Assembly: GCA_014377445.1 (NCBI GenBank) | Contig: JACMPP010000074.1 | Coordinates: 1-47,540, forward strand | Reading direction: 5' to 3' | DNA from: Oligoflexus sp. | Lineage (GTDB): Bacteria; Bdellovibrionota_B; Oligoflexia; Oligoflexales; Oligoflexaceae | Length of the DNA stretch: 47,540 nt | Shown: positions 32,996 through 41,255 of the stretch, one piece after another | Layout: the number at the start of each line of letters is the position of its first letter | Position numbering within the stretch: the stretch's first letter is position 1 | Notes under the pieces: generated by a model | The model's database searches: none | What the model saw: only the letters and a program-made list of their open reading frames with translations | Told to the model about the DNA's origin: nothing | Made by a program: the position numbers and the translations under genes

Positions 32996-34114
32996 TTAAT
33001 AGCTGTGAGCCGGATGGGCTCCGATTACGAGATTGCCTTGAACGAGAACTGTATCCAGGGGATCTTTGCCTCCGCCTGTGATTCGATCATACTGGAGGCG
33101 AACGCCTGAAAACTCCGAGGGAAAGAACGAGACGAGTGCCGATTGTTTGTGCTGCTTGGCGCTTGTGCCATCCGGAGATCCAGCTTCTTCAGTTCGAGCT
33201 TGAACCCACCAGCGTTCCGCACATTGGTATTGCAACCAGCTTGCAAAGCCTCTGAGTTTGCTGTCTTCCTCACGCCCTCGGACAGAACCTTGAAGATACT
33301 CGCCAGCGAAGATAACCGATGTGTATTTCCCACCCTGAACGGGTCGCCATTTAAAGGTGAAATCGGCGCCCTCGACAGTTGAACGTTTGTTATAGAAGTT
33401 TTGTCCTGACGCTCCCGAAAGTCCCAAGTCCAGGGTAGTGGAGTCGGAGATCTCGAACAGGTTTTTGACATGATAAATAGAAGCGAGATCGCTCGAACTT
33501 TCACTGGCAAAGAGCGCTGTTGAATCACCCTGAACCGCTTGCACGGTCGCTTCCAGATACCAGGGAGCCGGAACCAGGACTGCCGCACTCAGCCCAGTCT
33601 CGGTCAGGCCGTCGGCTCCAAGCAATCTTTGGCTGATAAGCGGCGCATCGATGAAGGGATAGGAATGGGCGTGAAGAAGGTTGTGACGTCCCAATGCTGT
33701 GTGAAAGCGTCCGGCCTTAAAGGTAACGTATGGTATGGCGATCGTTTCAAGATAGACCTCTTCGGGTTCGATCGCCGAACCCTTTTCTTCCGGACTAACA
33801 GGGCCAGTTGTTTGCGTCGATGCTTCCGGGCTTTCTGCTGGGTGAATGGAAAGGAGGACCGAAGCTCGAATATAAGGATCGACGTTCGCGGCAAGCTGCA
33901 ATTCCGTCTCCTGCAGGGAAAAGCCGCCATCTGCCTCGGTTTTCTTGGCCCCTTTGTACTTCGATTGTTTATAAAGTGTGAGAACGCTCACGCTGATATC
34001 AGGGTTCATGGATTGAACGGCGCCACCCAGAATGGGGGCGGATTGAGCTTCAGCGGTTAGGGCGACAGAAAGTGAAAAAATACTGCAAAAGAAAACGGAC
34101 CAATAGCGGTACAT
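32996..34114 (-). CDS. porin-like outer-membrane protein of the metal operon
   Basis: A 372-residue protein. The ATG at 34114 lies six bases after GGAG; the TTG four codons earlier is rejected. A signal peptide ends at AEAQ. The mature protein is rich in alternating strands: VSVLTLYKQSK, TELQLAANVDPYIRASVLLS, VTFKAGRFHTALG, VRLQYDRITGG, consistent with a 14-18-strand porin. VTFKAGRF resembles the conserved periplasmic turn of OprO/P-type or TonB-free porins. Placement before ZnuA- and ZnuB-like genes suggests uptake of metal or a metal chelate through the outer membrane (inference). Confidence 0.78.
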   Translation of the reverse strand: MYRYWSVFFCSIFSLSVALTAEAQSAPILGGAVQSMNPDISVSVLTLYKQSKYKGAKKTEADGGFSLQETELQLAANVDPYIRASVLLSIHPAESPEASTQTTGPVSPEEKGSAIEPEEVYLETIAIPYVTFKAGRFHTALGRHNLLHAHSYPFIDAPLISQRLLGADGLTETGLSAAVLVPAPWYLEATVQAVQGDSTALFASESSSDLASIYHVKNLFEISDSTTLDLGLSGASGQNFYNKRSTVEGADFTFKWRPVQGGKYTSVIFAGEYLQGSVRGREEDSKLRGFASWLQYQCAERWWVQARTEEAGSPDGTSAKQHKQSALVSFFPSEFSGVRLQYDRITGGGKDPLDTVLVQGNLVIGAHPAHSY

Positions 34115-34176
34115 CTTTAGCTCCAATAGGGACTAAGCGCGTGATAGTCACTCGTCAATTTTAGAAAAGAATTGGA

Positions 34177-34563
34177 TTAGGCACAGGGACGCAAGAGCGG
34201 TGGTCCGCGGGCGAGGACGGAAACGGGGACTTGGCGCGGCAGAGGTTGATCTTTTGATTCCCAGATATAGTCTTGAGCTAAAAGTCGAACCTGTTTAGCG
34301 ATCGATACCGATGGTGCCTTGATCAATCCAGTAGAAAAATCGTTCCACAATCGGCAGGTGACACATTCATTTTCAGGAATATTAGGTGCTGATTCTTTAT
34401 GGGACTTCGCTTCTTTGAAGACGGCCGAGCGATGAGAATGTGTCGCATTGGCTGCGGTTAGTGAGCTGGCTGAATCGTAGGGAGAGGAGAGAGCATGTTC
34501 GATCTGGTGATTGACGAGCGAACAAAAATAGCTAAGCAGAACCAAGATGATGCAGTGGATCAC
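34177..34563 (-). CDS. small DUF2946-like exported protein
   Basis: A 128-residue protein starting at GTG 34563 with a hydrophobic N-terminus that may be a signal or anchor. It then has His-rich (ATHSHRS) and Cys (ECVTCRLW) motifs and ends with ARGPP plus a few residues. The Cys-pair and the terminal ARxPP pattern are typical of DUF2946-like proteins found beside metal-transport genes. The ribosome-binding site is weak. It is the first gene of the putative metal-uptake operon and may bind the metal or act as a chaperone; the function is unproven. Confidence 0.65.
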   Translation of the reverse strand: MIHCIILVLLSYFCSLVNHQIEHALSSPYDSASSLTAANATHSHRSAVFKEAKSHKESAPNIPENECVTCRLWNDFSTGLIKAPSVSIAKQVRLLAQDYIWESKDQPLPRQVPVSVLARGPPLLRPCA

Positions 34564-34665
34564 CCGAGATCTTTGTAAGCTTTTGAACGGTCTGTTAATA
34601 GGATCACCTTATCGCAATAAGCTGCATTATCGTATCTTACCTAGCTGAAAGTGCAATTACTATTA

Positions 34666-34682
34666 GTGAATGTGCCATTCAC
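34666..34682. promoter_or_regulatory. possible operator upstream of the metal operon
   Basis: GTGAAT-GTGCC-ATTCAC is a perfect 6-5-6 inverted repeat in the 290-base divergent gap between the metal operon and the monooxygenase gene. The size suits a dimeric repressor. It does not clearly match a known Zur or Fur consensus. Confidence 0.4.
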
Positions 34683-34850
34683 CAAAGGTCCTCCCTTTTT
34701 TCACCCAATGCCAATGTCGTAGGGGCTCCAGGTTTTTCTTAGACTGAGCCGCATGAATTTAGGGCAGGATATGACGGAAAAATGACCTTATCTTCCCTTG
34801 ATTTTGCCCTTCGCACGACCCAATATCCCTTAGAACCCACGGAGTGCCTC

Positions 34851-36350
34851 ATGAAAGAATCGTCATTAAATGCGAGCAGCAGACTGGCCCCACCCCATAG
34901 CTCTGTCGTAATAATTGGCAGTGGTTTTAGTGGGTTAGGCATGGCCATCAACCTCAAGCGCCAGGGCATCGAGGATTTTGTTGTGCTCGAGCGAGCGGGC
35001 GATGTTGGAGGAGTTTGGCGTGACAACCTCTATCCAGGATGCGCTTGTGACGTTGAGTCATACCTCTACTCATTCTCCTTTGCTCCAAATCCCCATTGGA
35101 CACGCACATTTTCTCCTCAAAACGAAATTTGGGACTACCTACGCGACTGCGCGAAGCGTTTTGATGTTCTCAAAAATATTCGTTTCCAGGAAGAGCTCGT
35201 AAAAGCGAGCTGGGATGAACAAGCCCAGCATTGGACCATAGAAACCTCAAAGGGTTTGCTCACAACCAACATCCTGATCAGCGGCACGGGGGCTTTCAGC
35301 GAGCCACTGATCCCCTCTTTTCCCGGCTTCAAGAATTTCAAAGGCGCGAGCTTTCACTCTTCGAGTTGGAATCATGACTTTGATCTGACAGGCAAGAAGG
35401 TGGCTGTTATCGGAACGGGCGCCTCAGCTATTCAATTCATACCGAAGATTCAACCAAACGTGAGTCAGCTCACCGTTTATCAACGAACACCGCCCTGGAT
35501 CATGCCGAAGGCGGATCGACCGATAAAGGCCGAGGAAAAGGCACGATTTGAACGCATGCCCATCTTGCAAAAAGCGGCACGCCTCCTCATTTACGGCTGG
35601 CGCGAAACCTACGGGACAACCTTCCGCCACCCGAAGCTCATGGGCTTTGGCAAAGACATGGCGCTGCATCATATGCACAAACGCATCAAAGATCCGGCCT
35701 TGATCGAAAAGCTCACCCCCACTTACCAGATTGGATGCAAACGCATCCTTCTCTCAAATGATTATTATCCGGCCCTGGCCAAACCGAATGTTGATGTGAT
35801 TACCGATTCAATTGAAGACATCACGGAAACGGGCATCGTCACCAAGGACGGCAAGCATCAGGAATTTGATGCCATCATCTGGGGCACCGGCTTTAAAGTC
35901 ACTGACTTCGCCATTGCCCATCGTATCCATGGTCGCGAAGGTCAATCCCTCTCTGCCCAATGGCAAGGCAGCGCAAGAGCCTTCCTCGGCACCAGTATTC
36001 CAGGCTTTCCGAACTTCTTTACCCTGCTCGGCCCCAACACAGGTTTGGGTCACTCTTCGGTCATTTTGATGATTGAAGCTCAGATCAAGCTGGTCATGGA
36101 ATCGATCGCCTTCATTCGCAAGAACAAGTTCGCCGCGATTGAACCGAAGCCCGAGCGCGAACTGGCTTTCACCAAAGAATTGGATCGACGCTCGGCAGGG
36201 ACAGTCTGGGTATCGGGCGGTTGCCAGAGTTGGTACCTCGACAGCAAGGGCCGCAACTCAACCCTGTGGCCAGGCTCTATCGGGGCCTTCAAACGTCGTA
36301 TTTTGCCCTTCAAGAAGAACGAATATAACATAAAGAAGGCGTGCCCTTGA
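34851..36350 (+). CDS. Baeyer-Villiger-type FAD/NADPH monooxygenase
   Basis: A 499-residue flavoprotein. The ATG at 34851 follows GGAG and gives the normal family length; the ATG at 34782 is rejected. Residues about 18-31 form the FAD-binding GSGFSGLG loop. The Baeyer-Villiger fingerprint FKGASFHSSSW is near residue 165, and a second Rossmann loop, VIGTGASAIQ, is near 192 for NADPH. GGVWRDNLYPGC and DAIIWGTGFKVTDF are also typical. It would insert oxygen into a ketone or oxidise a soft nucleophile. A short-chain dehydrogenase gene follows about 130 bases later. Its substrate is unknown; oxidation of PKS-derived or lipid ketones is a guess. Confidence 0.9.
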   Translation: MKESSLNASSRLAPPHSSVVIIGSGFSGLGMAINLKRQGIEDFVVLERAGDVGGVWRDNLYPGCACDVESYLYSFSFAPNPHWTRTFSPQNEIWDYLRDCAKRFDVLKNIRFQEELVKASWDEQAQHWTIETSKGLLTTNILISGTGAFSEPLIPSFPGFKNFKGASFHSSSWNHDFDLTGKKVAVIGTGASAIQFIPKIQPNVSQLTVYQRTPPWIMPKADRPIKAEEKARFERMPILQKAARLLIYGWRETYGTTFRHPKLMGFGKDMALHHMHKRIKDPALIEKLTPTYQIGCKRILLSNDYYPALAKPNVDVITDSIEDITETGIVTKDGKHQEFDAIIWGTGFKVTDFAIAHRIHGREGQSLSAQWQGSARAFLGTSIPGFPNFFTLLGPNTGLGHSSVILMIEAQIKLVMESIAFIRKNKFAAIEPKPERELAFTKELDRRSAGTVWVSGGCQSWYLDSKGRNSTLWPGSIGAFKRRILPFKKNEYNIKKACP

Positions 36351-36481
36351 AAGCGCTGGCGGCAAGGTCGAACTCGTTCGTTGCCCTGGAATGATTCACG
36401 GCTTTATAAATATGATCGGCATCAGCCCGGCCCCGCGGAAGAATTTATCCCAAGCAATCAAACATTTAAAGGATGCCATGC

Positions 36482-37309
36482 ATGTCTGAGCAGAGAATTT
36501 TTATCACCGGCGGAGCCTCAGGCTTCGGCGAAGCCCTTGCCGATCGTTATGCAAAAGACAAATGGTCGGTCTGTATCGGCGATCTCAATGAAGATCGCGG
36601 TATAGTCGTGGCAAAACGTTTGAACGCTGCAGGCGTTCGCGCCCAATTCCTTCGCTGTGATGTTCGCAAGGAAGAGGATATTCAGGCCGCTGCCGACTGG
36701 ATGCAGAAAAATTGGGGTGGCGTTGATGCCGTCATAAACAATGCAGGCGTGGCCGTAGCTGGACCCTTCGAAGATACTTTGCTCAGCGACTGGGATTGGA
36801 TTATCGACATCAATCTGATGGGCGTCGTTCGCGGTTCGAAAATATTCGGCAAAATATTTCAAACCCAAGGTCACGGCCATATCGTCAACATTGCGTCGGC
36901 CGCGGGACTCGTTCATCTGCCGCTCATGGCATCCTACAACGTGACCAAAGCAGGTGTTGTGGCCCTCTCGGAAACTCTCCGCGTGGAATACCCGAAAATC
37001 AAAGTCTCGGTCGTGTGCCCAACCTTCTTCAAAACCAATCTTGCAGAAACGCTCCGCTCCTCTGACAAGTCAATCATTGCCGAAGTCGGCCAGCTCGTGA
37101 CGCAATCCAAAGTCACGGCGAGCTCTATCGCAGAAATTGTCTTTCAGGCTATTCAAAACAATGAATTCCTCATTCTGCCGGATGCCAACGCGCGCAAAGC
37201 ACGTAATTTGAAAAAAATTCTGCCCGATTTCTTGTTTTTGAAGGCCATTAAAATGGAAATCAAGAACATGCAGAGAATGAAAGCAAAGACAAGTGCGGCG
37301 AAGTCCTAA
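36482..37309 (+). CDS. short-chain dehydrogenase/reductase
   Basis: A 275-residue SDR. The start at 36482 is spaced eight bases from AAAGGA; the ATG at 36473 abuts it. Cofactor loop TGGASGFG is near the N-terminus, with an Asp after strand 2 (GDLNED), suggesting NAD(H). NNAG is near residue 85 and the catalytic set is Ser in ASAAG, Tyr152 and Lys156 (YNVTK). The C-terminal tail is Lys/Ala-rich. It is probably cotranscribed with the monooxygenase, where it could make the ketone from an alcohol, a common pairing with Baeyer-Villiger enzymes. Confidence 0.88.
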   Translation: MSEQRIFITGGASGFGEALADRYAKDKWSVCIGDLNEDRGIVVAKRLNAAGVRAQFLRCDVRKEEDIQAAADWMQKNWGGVDAVINNAGVAVAGPFEDTLLSDWDWIIDINLMGVVRGSKIFGKIFQTQGHGHIVNIASAAGLVHLPLMASYNVTKAGVVALSETLRVEYPKIKVSVVCPTFFKTNLAETLRSSDKSIIAEVGQLVTQSKVTASSIAEIVFQAIQNNEFLILPDANARKARNLKKILPDFLFLKAIKMEIKNMQRMKAKTSAAKS

Positions 37310-37441
37310 GACGGGAACGTAAGAGGATCCATCTGGATCTGCAAAAGCACCAGACTGGCCGGGACAATACTCAAGACTCCAAATCCGAAGATTATGCTAG
37401 GATTCTATTAAACAAGCATAATCCGTGGTTTGGAGTTTTTG

Positions 37442-39925
37442 ATGAAATATATCATTATCCCTATTCTTCTCGCTTCATTGCCAGCAGGATGCAAAAGCCT
37501 AAAAGCTGGTTATAATACCGACCCGTCGGGGCCTATAGGATCGGGCGATCAAATCGTTGAAAAAGTCGAAGTCAAAAATGACGGCTCTGGAAGCGCAGCC
37601 ACAACTCCCATCACGCCTCCCATTCCCACGGCTCCATTACCCGGTCCAGAAAAAGGTCCTGTTACAGAAACTGGTCCTGCCCCGGGAACAGAAACGAACG
37701 CAGGAACGGACAACACTGTTATCTCTCCCAGTGATCCCGCCCCATCGAACACTCCACTCGTCTTTCCTTCCCCACCTGATCCCATGAGTATCAGTGGCGG
37801 CAACGGGACCAATGTGCTCCTCAAGAACCAGGAGCTGCAGCAAGGTCAGAGTCTTGCGTCCTCTGATGGCCGCTTTACCCTCACCTTCCAGGCCGATGGC
37901 AACCTCGTCCTCTATCTACGAGGTCGCGCGCTCTGGGCTTCAGGTACCAATGGTAAAGGCGGCGTTCGTGCCAGCTTTCAAGCAGATGGTAATCTCGTGG
38001 TCTACGACAACGGTAACGGCGCACTCTGGGCGAGCGGCACGAACAACCAGAACGCCACCCTCGTGAAGTTAACCAACGATGGCAGCGTGGGTGTTTACAA
38101 GACCGATAGCACCCCCCTCTGGACGAGCGGCACCTGCTGCTATCCTCCAGCGGCCCCGGTCGATACAAGGCCCATTGCGGTCGGGAAATGGGGCCCGAAA
38201 ATGAACTGGCCTGTGATCCCCATTCATTCCGTTCTTCTCCCGAGCGGCAAGGTCCTGAGTTACGGAACGGATGATAAAGGCGTGCAGGGAGCAGAACTCT
38301 ACTTCGACCTGTGGACGCCGACACTCAACAGCAATGCGCATCAATCTTTACCGAATAGTCTTGCGACCGATGTCTTCTGCGGGTCCCCTATTGTCATCCC
38401 CATGAGTGGCGATGTTTTAATGCCTGGCGGTGATGCGCGCGAGCCTCCCTTTACAAACTACGGCATCAAAGACACCTTGCTTCTGAAGCGAGACAGCCAG
38501 TCCCTCGTACGAGGACCTTACCTTGCCAACGGGCGTTGGTACGCAACGTCCACTATACTTCCAAACGGTGATTCCCTCATCTACGGTGGAATCGATGGTG
38601 CTCATGCCATCGTCACAGTTCCAGAAGTCTATTCACCGAAAGACAATACCTGGCGAACAGTCACGGGAGCAGCCAGTGGCGATGTGATGAACGGAGCCGA
38701 ATCAAAATGGTTCTATCCACGAAATTTTGTGGCACCGGATGGACGTGTTTTCGGAATGAGTGGCGAGAAGATGTATTACATTAACCCTAACGCCAACGGC
38801 AGCATCGAAAACGTCGGCCAACTCCCCTCCAATTCAAGATCATATGTTTCCAGCGCAGTTATGTATGAAGGAGGCAAAATCTTACAGGTCGGAGGAAGCA
38901 TCAACGGCGACATAGGCAGTCGTGCTTCTGATCAAGCCATACAAGTCAATATCAATAGCGGCAAACCCGTGGTGAGTCGCCTCAACCCCATGGCCTTTGA
39001 TCGAACCTGGGTGAGCGCCACTATACTCCCCAGTGCTGAGGTCCTCATTACGGGCGGCAGTGCATTTGAAAATAAACTCCAGGACACAGCACTCACCGCG
39101 GAACTGTGGAGCCCCGTTACCGAAAGCTTTCGTCCCCTTTCCAGCAGTCCGATTGCGCGGCTCTATCACTCCACCTCCCTACTCCTTCCTGATGCTACAG
39201 TTCTCATCGGGGGTGGCGGGGCTCCGGGACCACTGACCAATCTCAACGCCGAAATTTTCTATCCGCCCTACCTCTTCAAAGCCGATGGGAGTCTCGCGAC
39301 ACGGCCCAGCATAGTGCGCGCCACAGGGCACGAAGACTATGGTCACACATCCAACATGGGCGTTGATGGAACGATCTCGAAAGTCGCGATGATAAAGACC
39401 GGAGCCGTTACCCACTCTTTCGATTTTGAGCAGCGATTTATTTCTCTTTCGTTCAACCGTCAGGGGAACAGCATTAACGTTAAAATGCCAGCCAATTCCA
39501 ATCTTGCAACGCCAGGCTTTTATCATATATTTGCCATCGATCCTCAGGGCGTTCCCTCGCTCTCCAGGATCGTTTCGCTCGGCGTGGATCGTGATCGCGG
39601 CGCTCTTCTTTCTGGAGACAGCCTGAGTCAGGGGGATACGCTCAAATCAGCCGATGGTCGCAGTATTCTCACCTTCGGAGCAGATGGCAACCTTGGACTT
39701 GCCTTTCAAGGCAACCCGATCTGGAGTTCGAATACGGCGGCCAAGGGGGGAGTTGCAGCAACGATGCAAGCGGACGGCAATTTCGTTATTTCTTCAGCCA
39801 CTGGAGCAGAACTTTGGTCGACACACACGCAAAACAACGAGGGCGTCCTTCGCCTCCAAAATGACGCCAATCTGGTTCTTTACAAAGGGAATGCTCCTTA
39901 CTGGGCCAGCGGAACCATTCACTGA
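37442..39925 (+). CDS. lipoprotein copper-radical oxidase (galactose/glyoxal oxidase-like) with two bulb lectin domains
   Basis: An 827-residue lipoprotein (lipobox PAGC). A Pro/Thr-rich tether (about residues 35-115) leads to a bulb-type (B_lectin) domain at ~123-230 with repeated QADGNLVLY and ALWASGT. A Kelch propeller and DUF1929-type C-domain fill ~240-715. A second B_lectin lies at ~720-827. All copper-site residues of the galactose oxidase family align: Cys313 (VFCG) and Tyr367 (GRWYATS) for the thioether cofactor, Tyr575-His576 (RLYHSTS) and His658 (THSFDFEQ). The ATG at 37442 follows GGAG; the upstream TTG is rejected. It likely oxidises alcohols or aldehydes at the surface, releasing peroxide, with the lectins binding mannose-type sugars. 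Confidence 0.9.
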   Translation: MKYIIIPILLASLPAGCKSLKAGYNTDPSGPIGSGDQIVEKVEVKNDGSGSAATTPITPPIPTAPLPGPEKGPVTETGPAPGTETNAGTDNTVISPSDPAPSNTPLVFPSPPDPMSISGGNGTNVLLKNQELQQGQSLASSDGRFTLTFQADGNLVLYLRGRALWASGTNGKGGVRASFQADGNLVVYDNGNGALWASGTNNQNATLVKLTNDGSVGVYKTDSTPLWTSGTCCYPPAAPVDTRPIAVGKWGPKMNWPVIPIHSVLLPSGKVLSYGTDDKGVQGAELYFDLWTPTLNSNAHQSLPNSLATDVFCGSPIVIPMSGDVLMPGGDAREPPFTNYGIKDTLLLKRDSQSLVRGPYLANGRWYATSTILPNGDSLIYGGIDGAHAIVTVPEVYSPKDNTWRTVTGAASGDVMNGAESKWFYPRNFVAPDGRVFGMSGEKMYYINPNANGSIENVGQLPSNSRSYVSSAVMYEGGKILQVGGSINGDIGSRASDQAIQVNINSGKPVVSRLNPMAFDRTWVSATILPSAEVLITGGSAFENKLQDTALTAELWSPVTESFRPLSSSPIARLYHSTSLLLPDATVLIGGGGAPGPLTNLNAEIFYPPYLFKADGSLATRPSIVRATGHEDYGHTSNMGVDGTISKVAMIKTGAVTHSFDFEQRFISLSFNRQGNSINVKMPANSNLATPGFYHIFAIDPQGVPSLSRIVSLGVDRDRGALLSGDSLSQGDTLKSADGRSILTFGADGNLGLAFQGNPIWSSNTAAKGGVAATMQADGNFVISSATGAELWSTHTQNNEGVLRLQNDANLVLYKGNAPYWASGTIH

Positions 39926-40245
39926 ACTTCGACTTAATTCCGTCACTTCGTGGATCCGCATGAGCAATGGAAAGCACTTCAACAATAGCAGTGTCATTAT
40001 CGAGGAGGACCTGGCGCCTCCTCGGATCCTATGTCTCGCCACTGTCATAATTAATTTTTTGCCCCTTATCGCCATTGGACAGATTTCGCCTGGCCAGACA
40101 GCGAATCAGGGCCTTGTTTTCGTGAAGCAAACCAGTAATGACATAAATAATTCATATCTAAAAAATTATTCGAAATATAATCCGAGTCAACTCATCTCCT
40201 AAGGGACAGAAGATTTTCCACAACCTAGATGAAACGAGGCTCCCT
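39926..40245 (+). other. intergenic region with a perfect hairpin
   Basis: At 40001-40024, cgaggagg / cctcctcg forms an 8-bp stem with an 8-base loop and no T-run, about 75 bases after the oxidase stop. It may be a weak terminator. Nothing else was recognised. Confidence 0.4.
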
Positions 40246-40572
40246 ATGAAAACCGTTCAATTTCTTACAGCCGCTCTTACCTTCGTCTCCCTGAATTCTG
40301 CCCTACAGGCTCAACCCAAAACCACCCCTGCACGAGAAAAAGCTCGTTGTGAGTCCAACGTCGACCTTTGTGACAGCGTGGCTCGGGACGACCTCAACAA
40401 TTGCAATGCCGCACAGCAATCCAGTTGCTCGAACAACTACATGGAAGATATTAATCAGTGCACCAACGACTATACAGACTGTCTTGATGGAATCGCATCG
40501 ATCAAAGGAACACACGCCGGTCTTGAAGCGGTATTGTCAGGGGGATCTTCCGCCGTTTTTTCAGCGAAATAA
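40246..40572 (+). CDS. small Cys-rich exported protein
   Basis: A 108-residue protein with a clear signal peptide (cleavage near LQAQ). The mature chain holds seven cysteines in about 45 residues (CESNVDLC, NCNAAQQSSC, QCTNDYTDC) with fairly regular 7-10-residue spacing among Asp and Asn. This may be a small disulfide-rich or metal-binding helical domain. It contains no CxxC or CxxCH. The ATG follows gagg. No family was recognised. It is monocistronic downstream of the copper oxidase, and a copper role would be speculation. Confidence 0.7.
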   Translation: MKTVQFLTAALTFVSLNSALQAQPKTTPAREKARCESNVDLCDSVARDDLNNCNAAQQSSCSNNYMEDINQCTNDYTDCLDGIASIKGTHAGLEAVLSGGSSAVFSAK

Positions 40573-41255
40573 AATTACAGTCAAACTCCTTTCCTCCACA
40601 ACAATTTCCAGACATGCGCTCGAGCATGCTTGTCCTTTCAAGGCAAGCAAACTCGAGCGACTGCCCTATCGTTGGTGGAATCCTGTTCAAAGTCAATTCC
40701 ACCATTTTCATTCCTACATGATCTTCACCAAAAACATTTGCGCCTCGATGTCTATCCGTTGAATTCAAATCTGAAAATTGTGGAAGCACAAAGACTTTTC
40801 ATGAAAAAAGAATCCCAATTTCTCTGGTCTCCATCAGATTTATAGAGTCTGCGGAGCATCCTAGCTCCGCTTGAAGAATTTTGACTTATCTTAAAAAGCT
40901 ACATGACAGTTGAGGACTGTTAGGCGGGATCGATATCTCGACCATCCGAATCATTCACTCAGAAAGAAATTGTAAAAGTAGAAGACCCGAGGCATCACTC
41001 AATTTCTTGAGTATGACCTCGGGTTTTAATTTCCTGTTCAGTCCGAATACCACGAAATGTTCAACTTATGCGGCAAATGCCACAAGTCGTCCCAAATCAC
41101 TCAACAAGTGTTATTCAGCAATGAATTTTGAATCTTACGACTGGATTGCACCGACAAATCACCCGTAAACCCAGAATCAAATGCATGGATTGAATCGTGC
41201 ATAGTCCACGCCACCGACTCAATTATAGCGGTGCAGCCACCAGTGTGAGAATTAC
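40573..41255 (+). other. long intergenic region with two hairpins and no gene
   Basis: In these 683 bases the open frames (for example 40630-40845) have no ribosome-binding site or family signal. A hairpin at 40851-40870 (gcggagc / gctccgc, 6-base loop) is followed by a weak T stretch. A full intrinsic terminator lies further on at 40985-41027. The presence of that terminator without a gene suggests an untranslated transcript. Confidence 0.4.
40985..41027 (+). terminator. orphan intrinsic terminator
   Basis: acccgaggcat / atgacctcgggt outer arms with inner actcaa / ttgagt pairs around a short loop, then TTTT. It lies over 400 bases after the nearest upstream stop codon. Confidence 0.7.

Noticed and set aside
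40630..40845. 71-codon plus-strand open frame
   Set aside because: No ribosome-binding site and no recognisable protein pattern. It overlaps a competing frame of equal quality.
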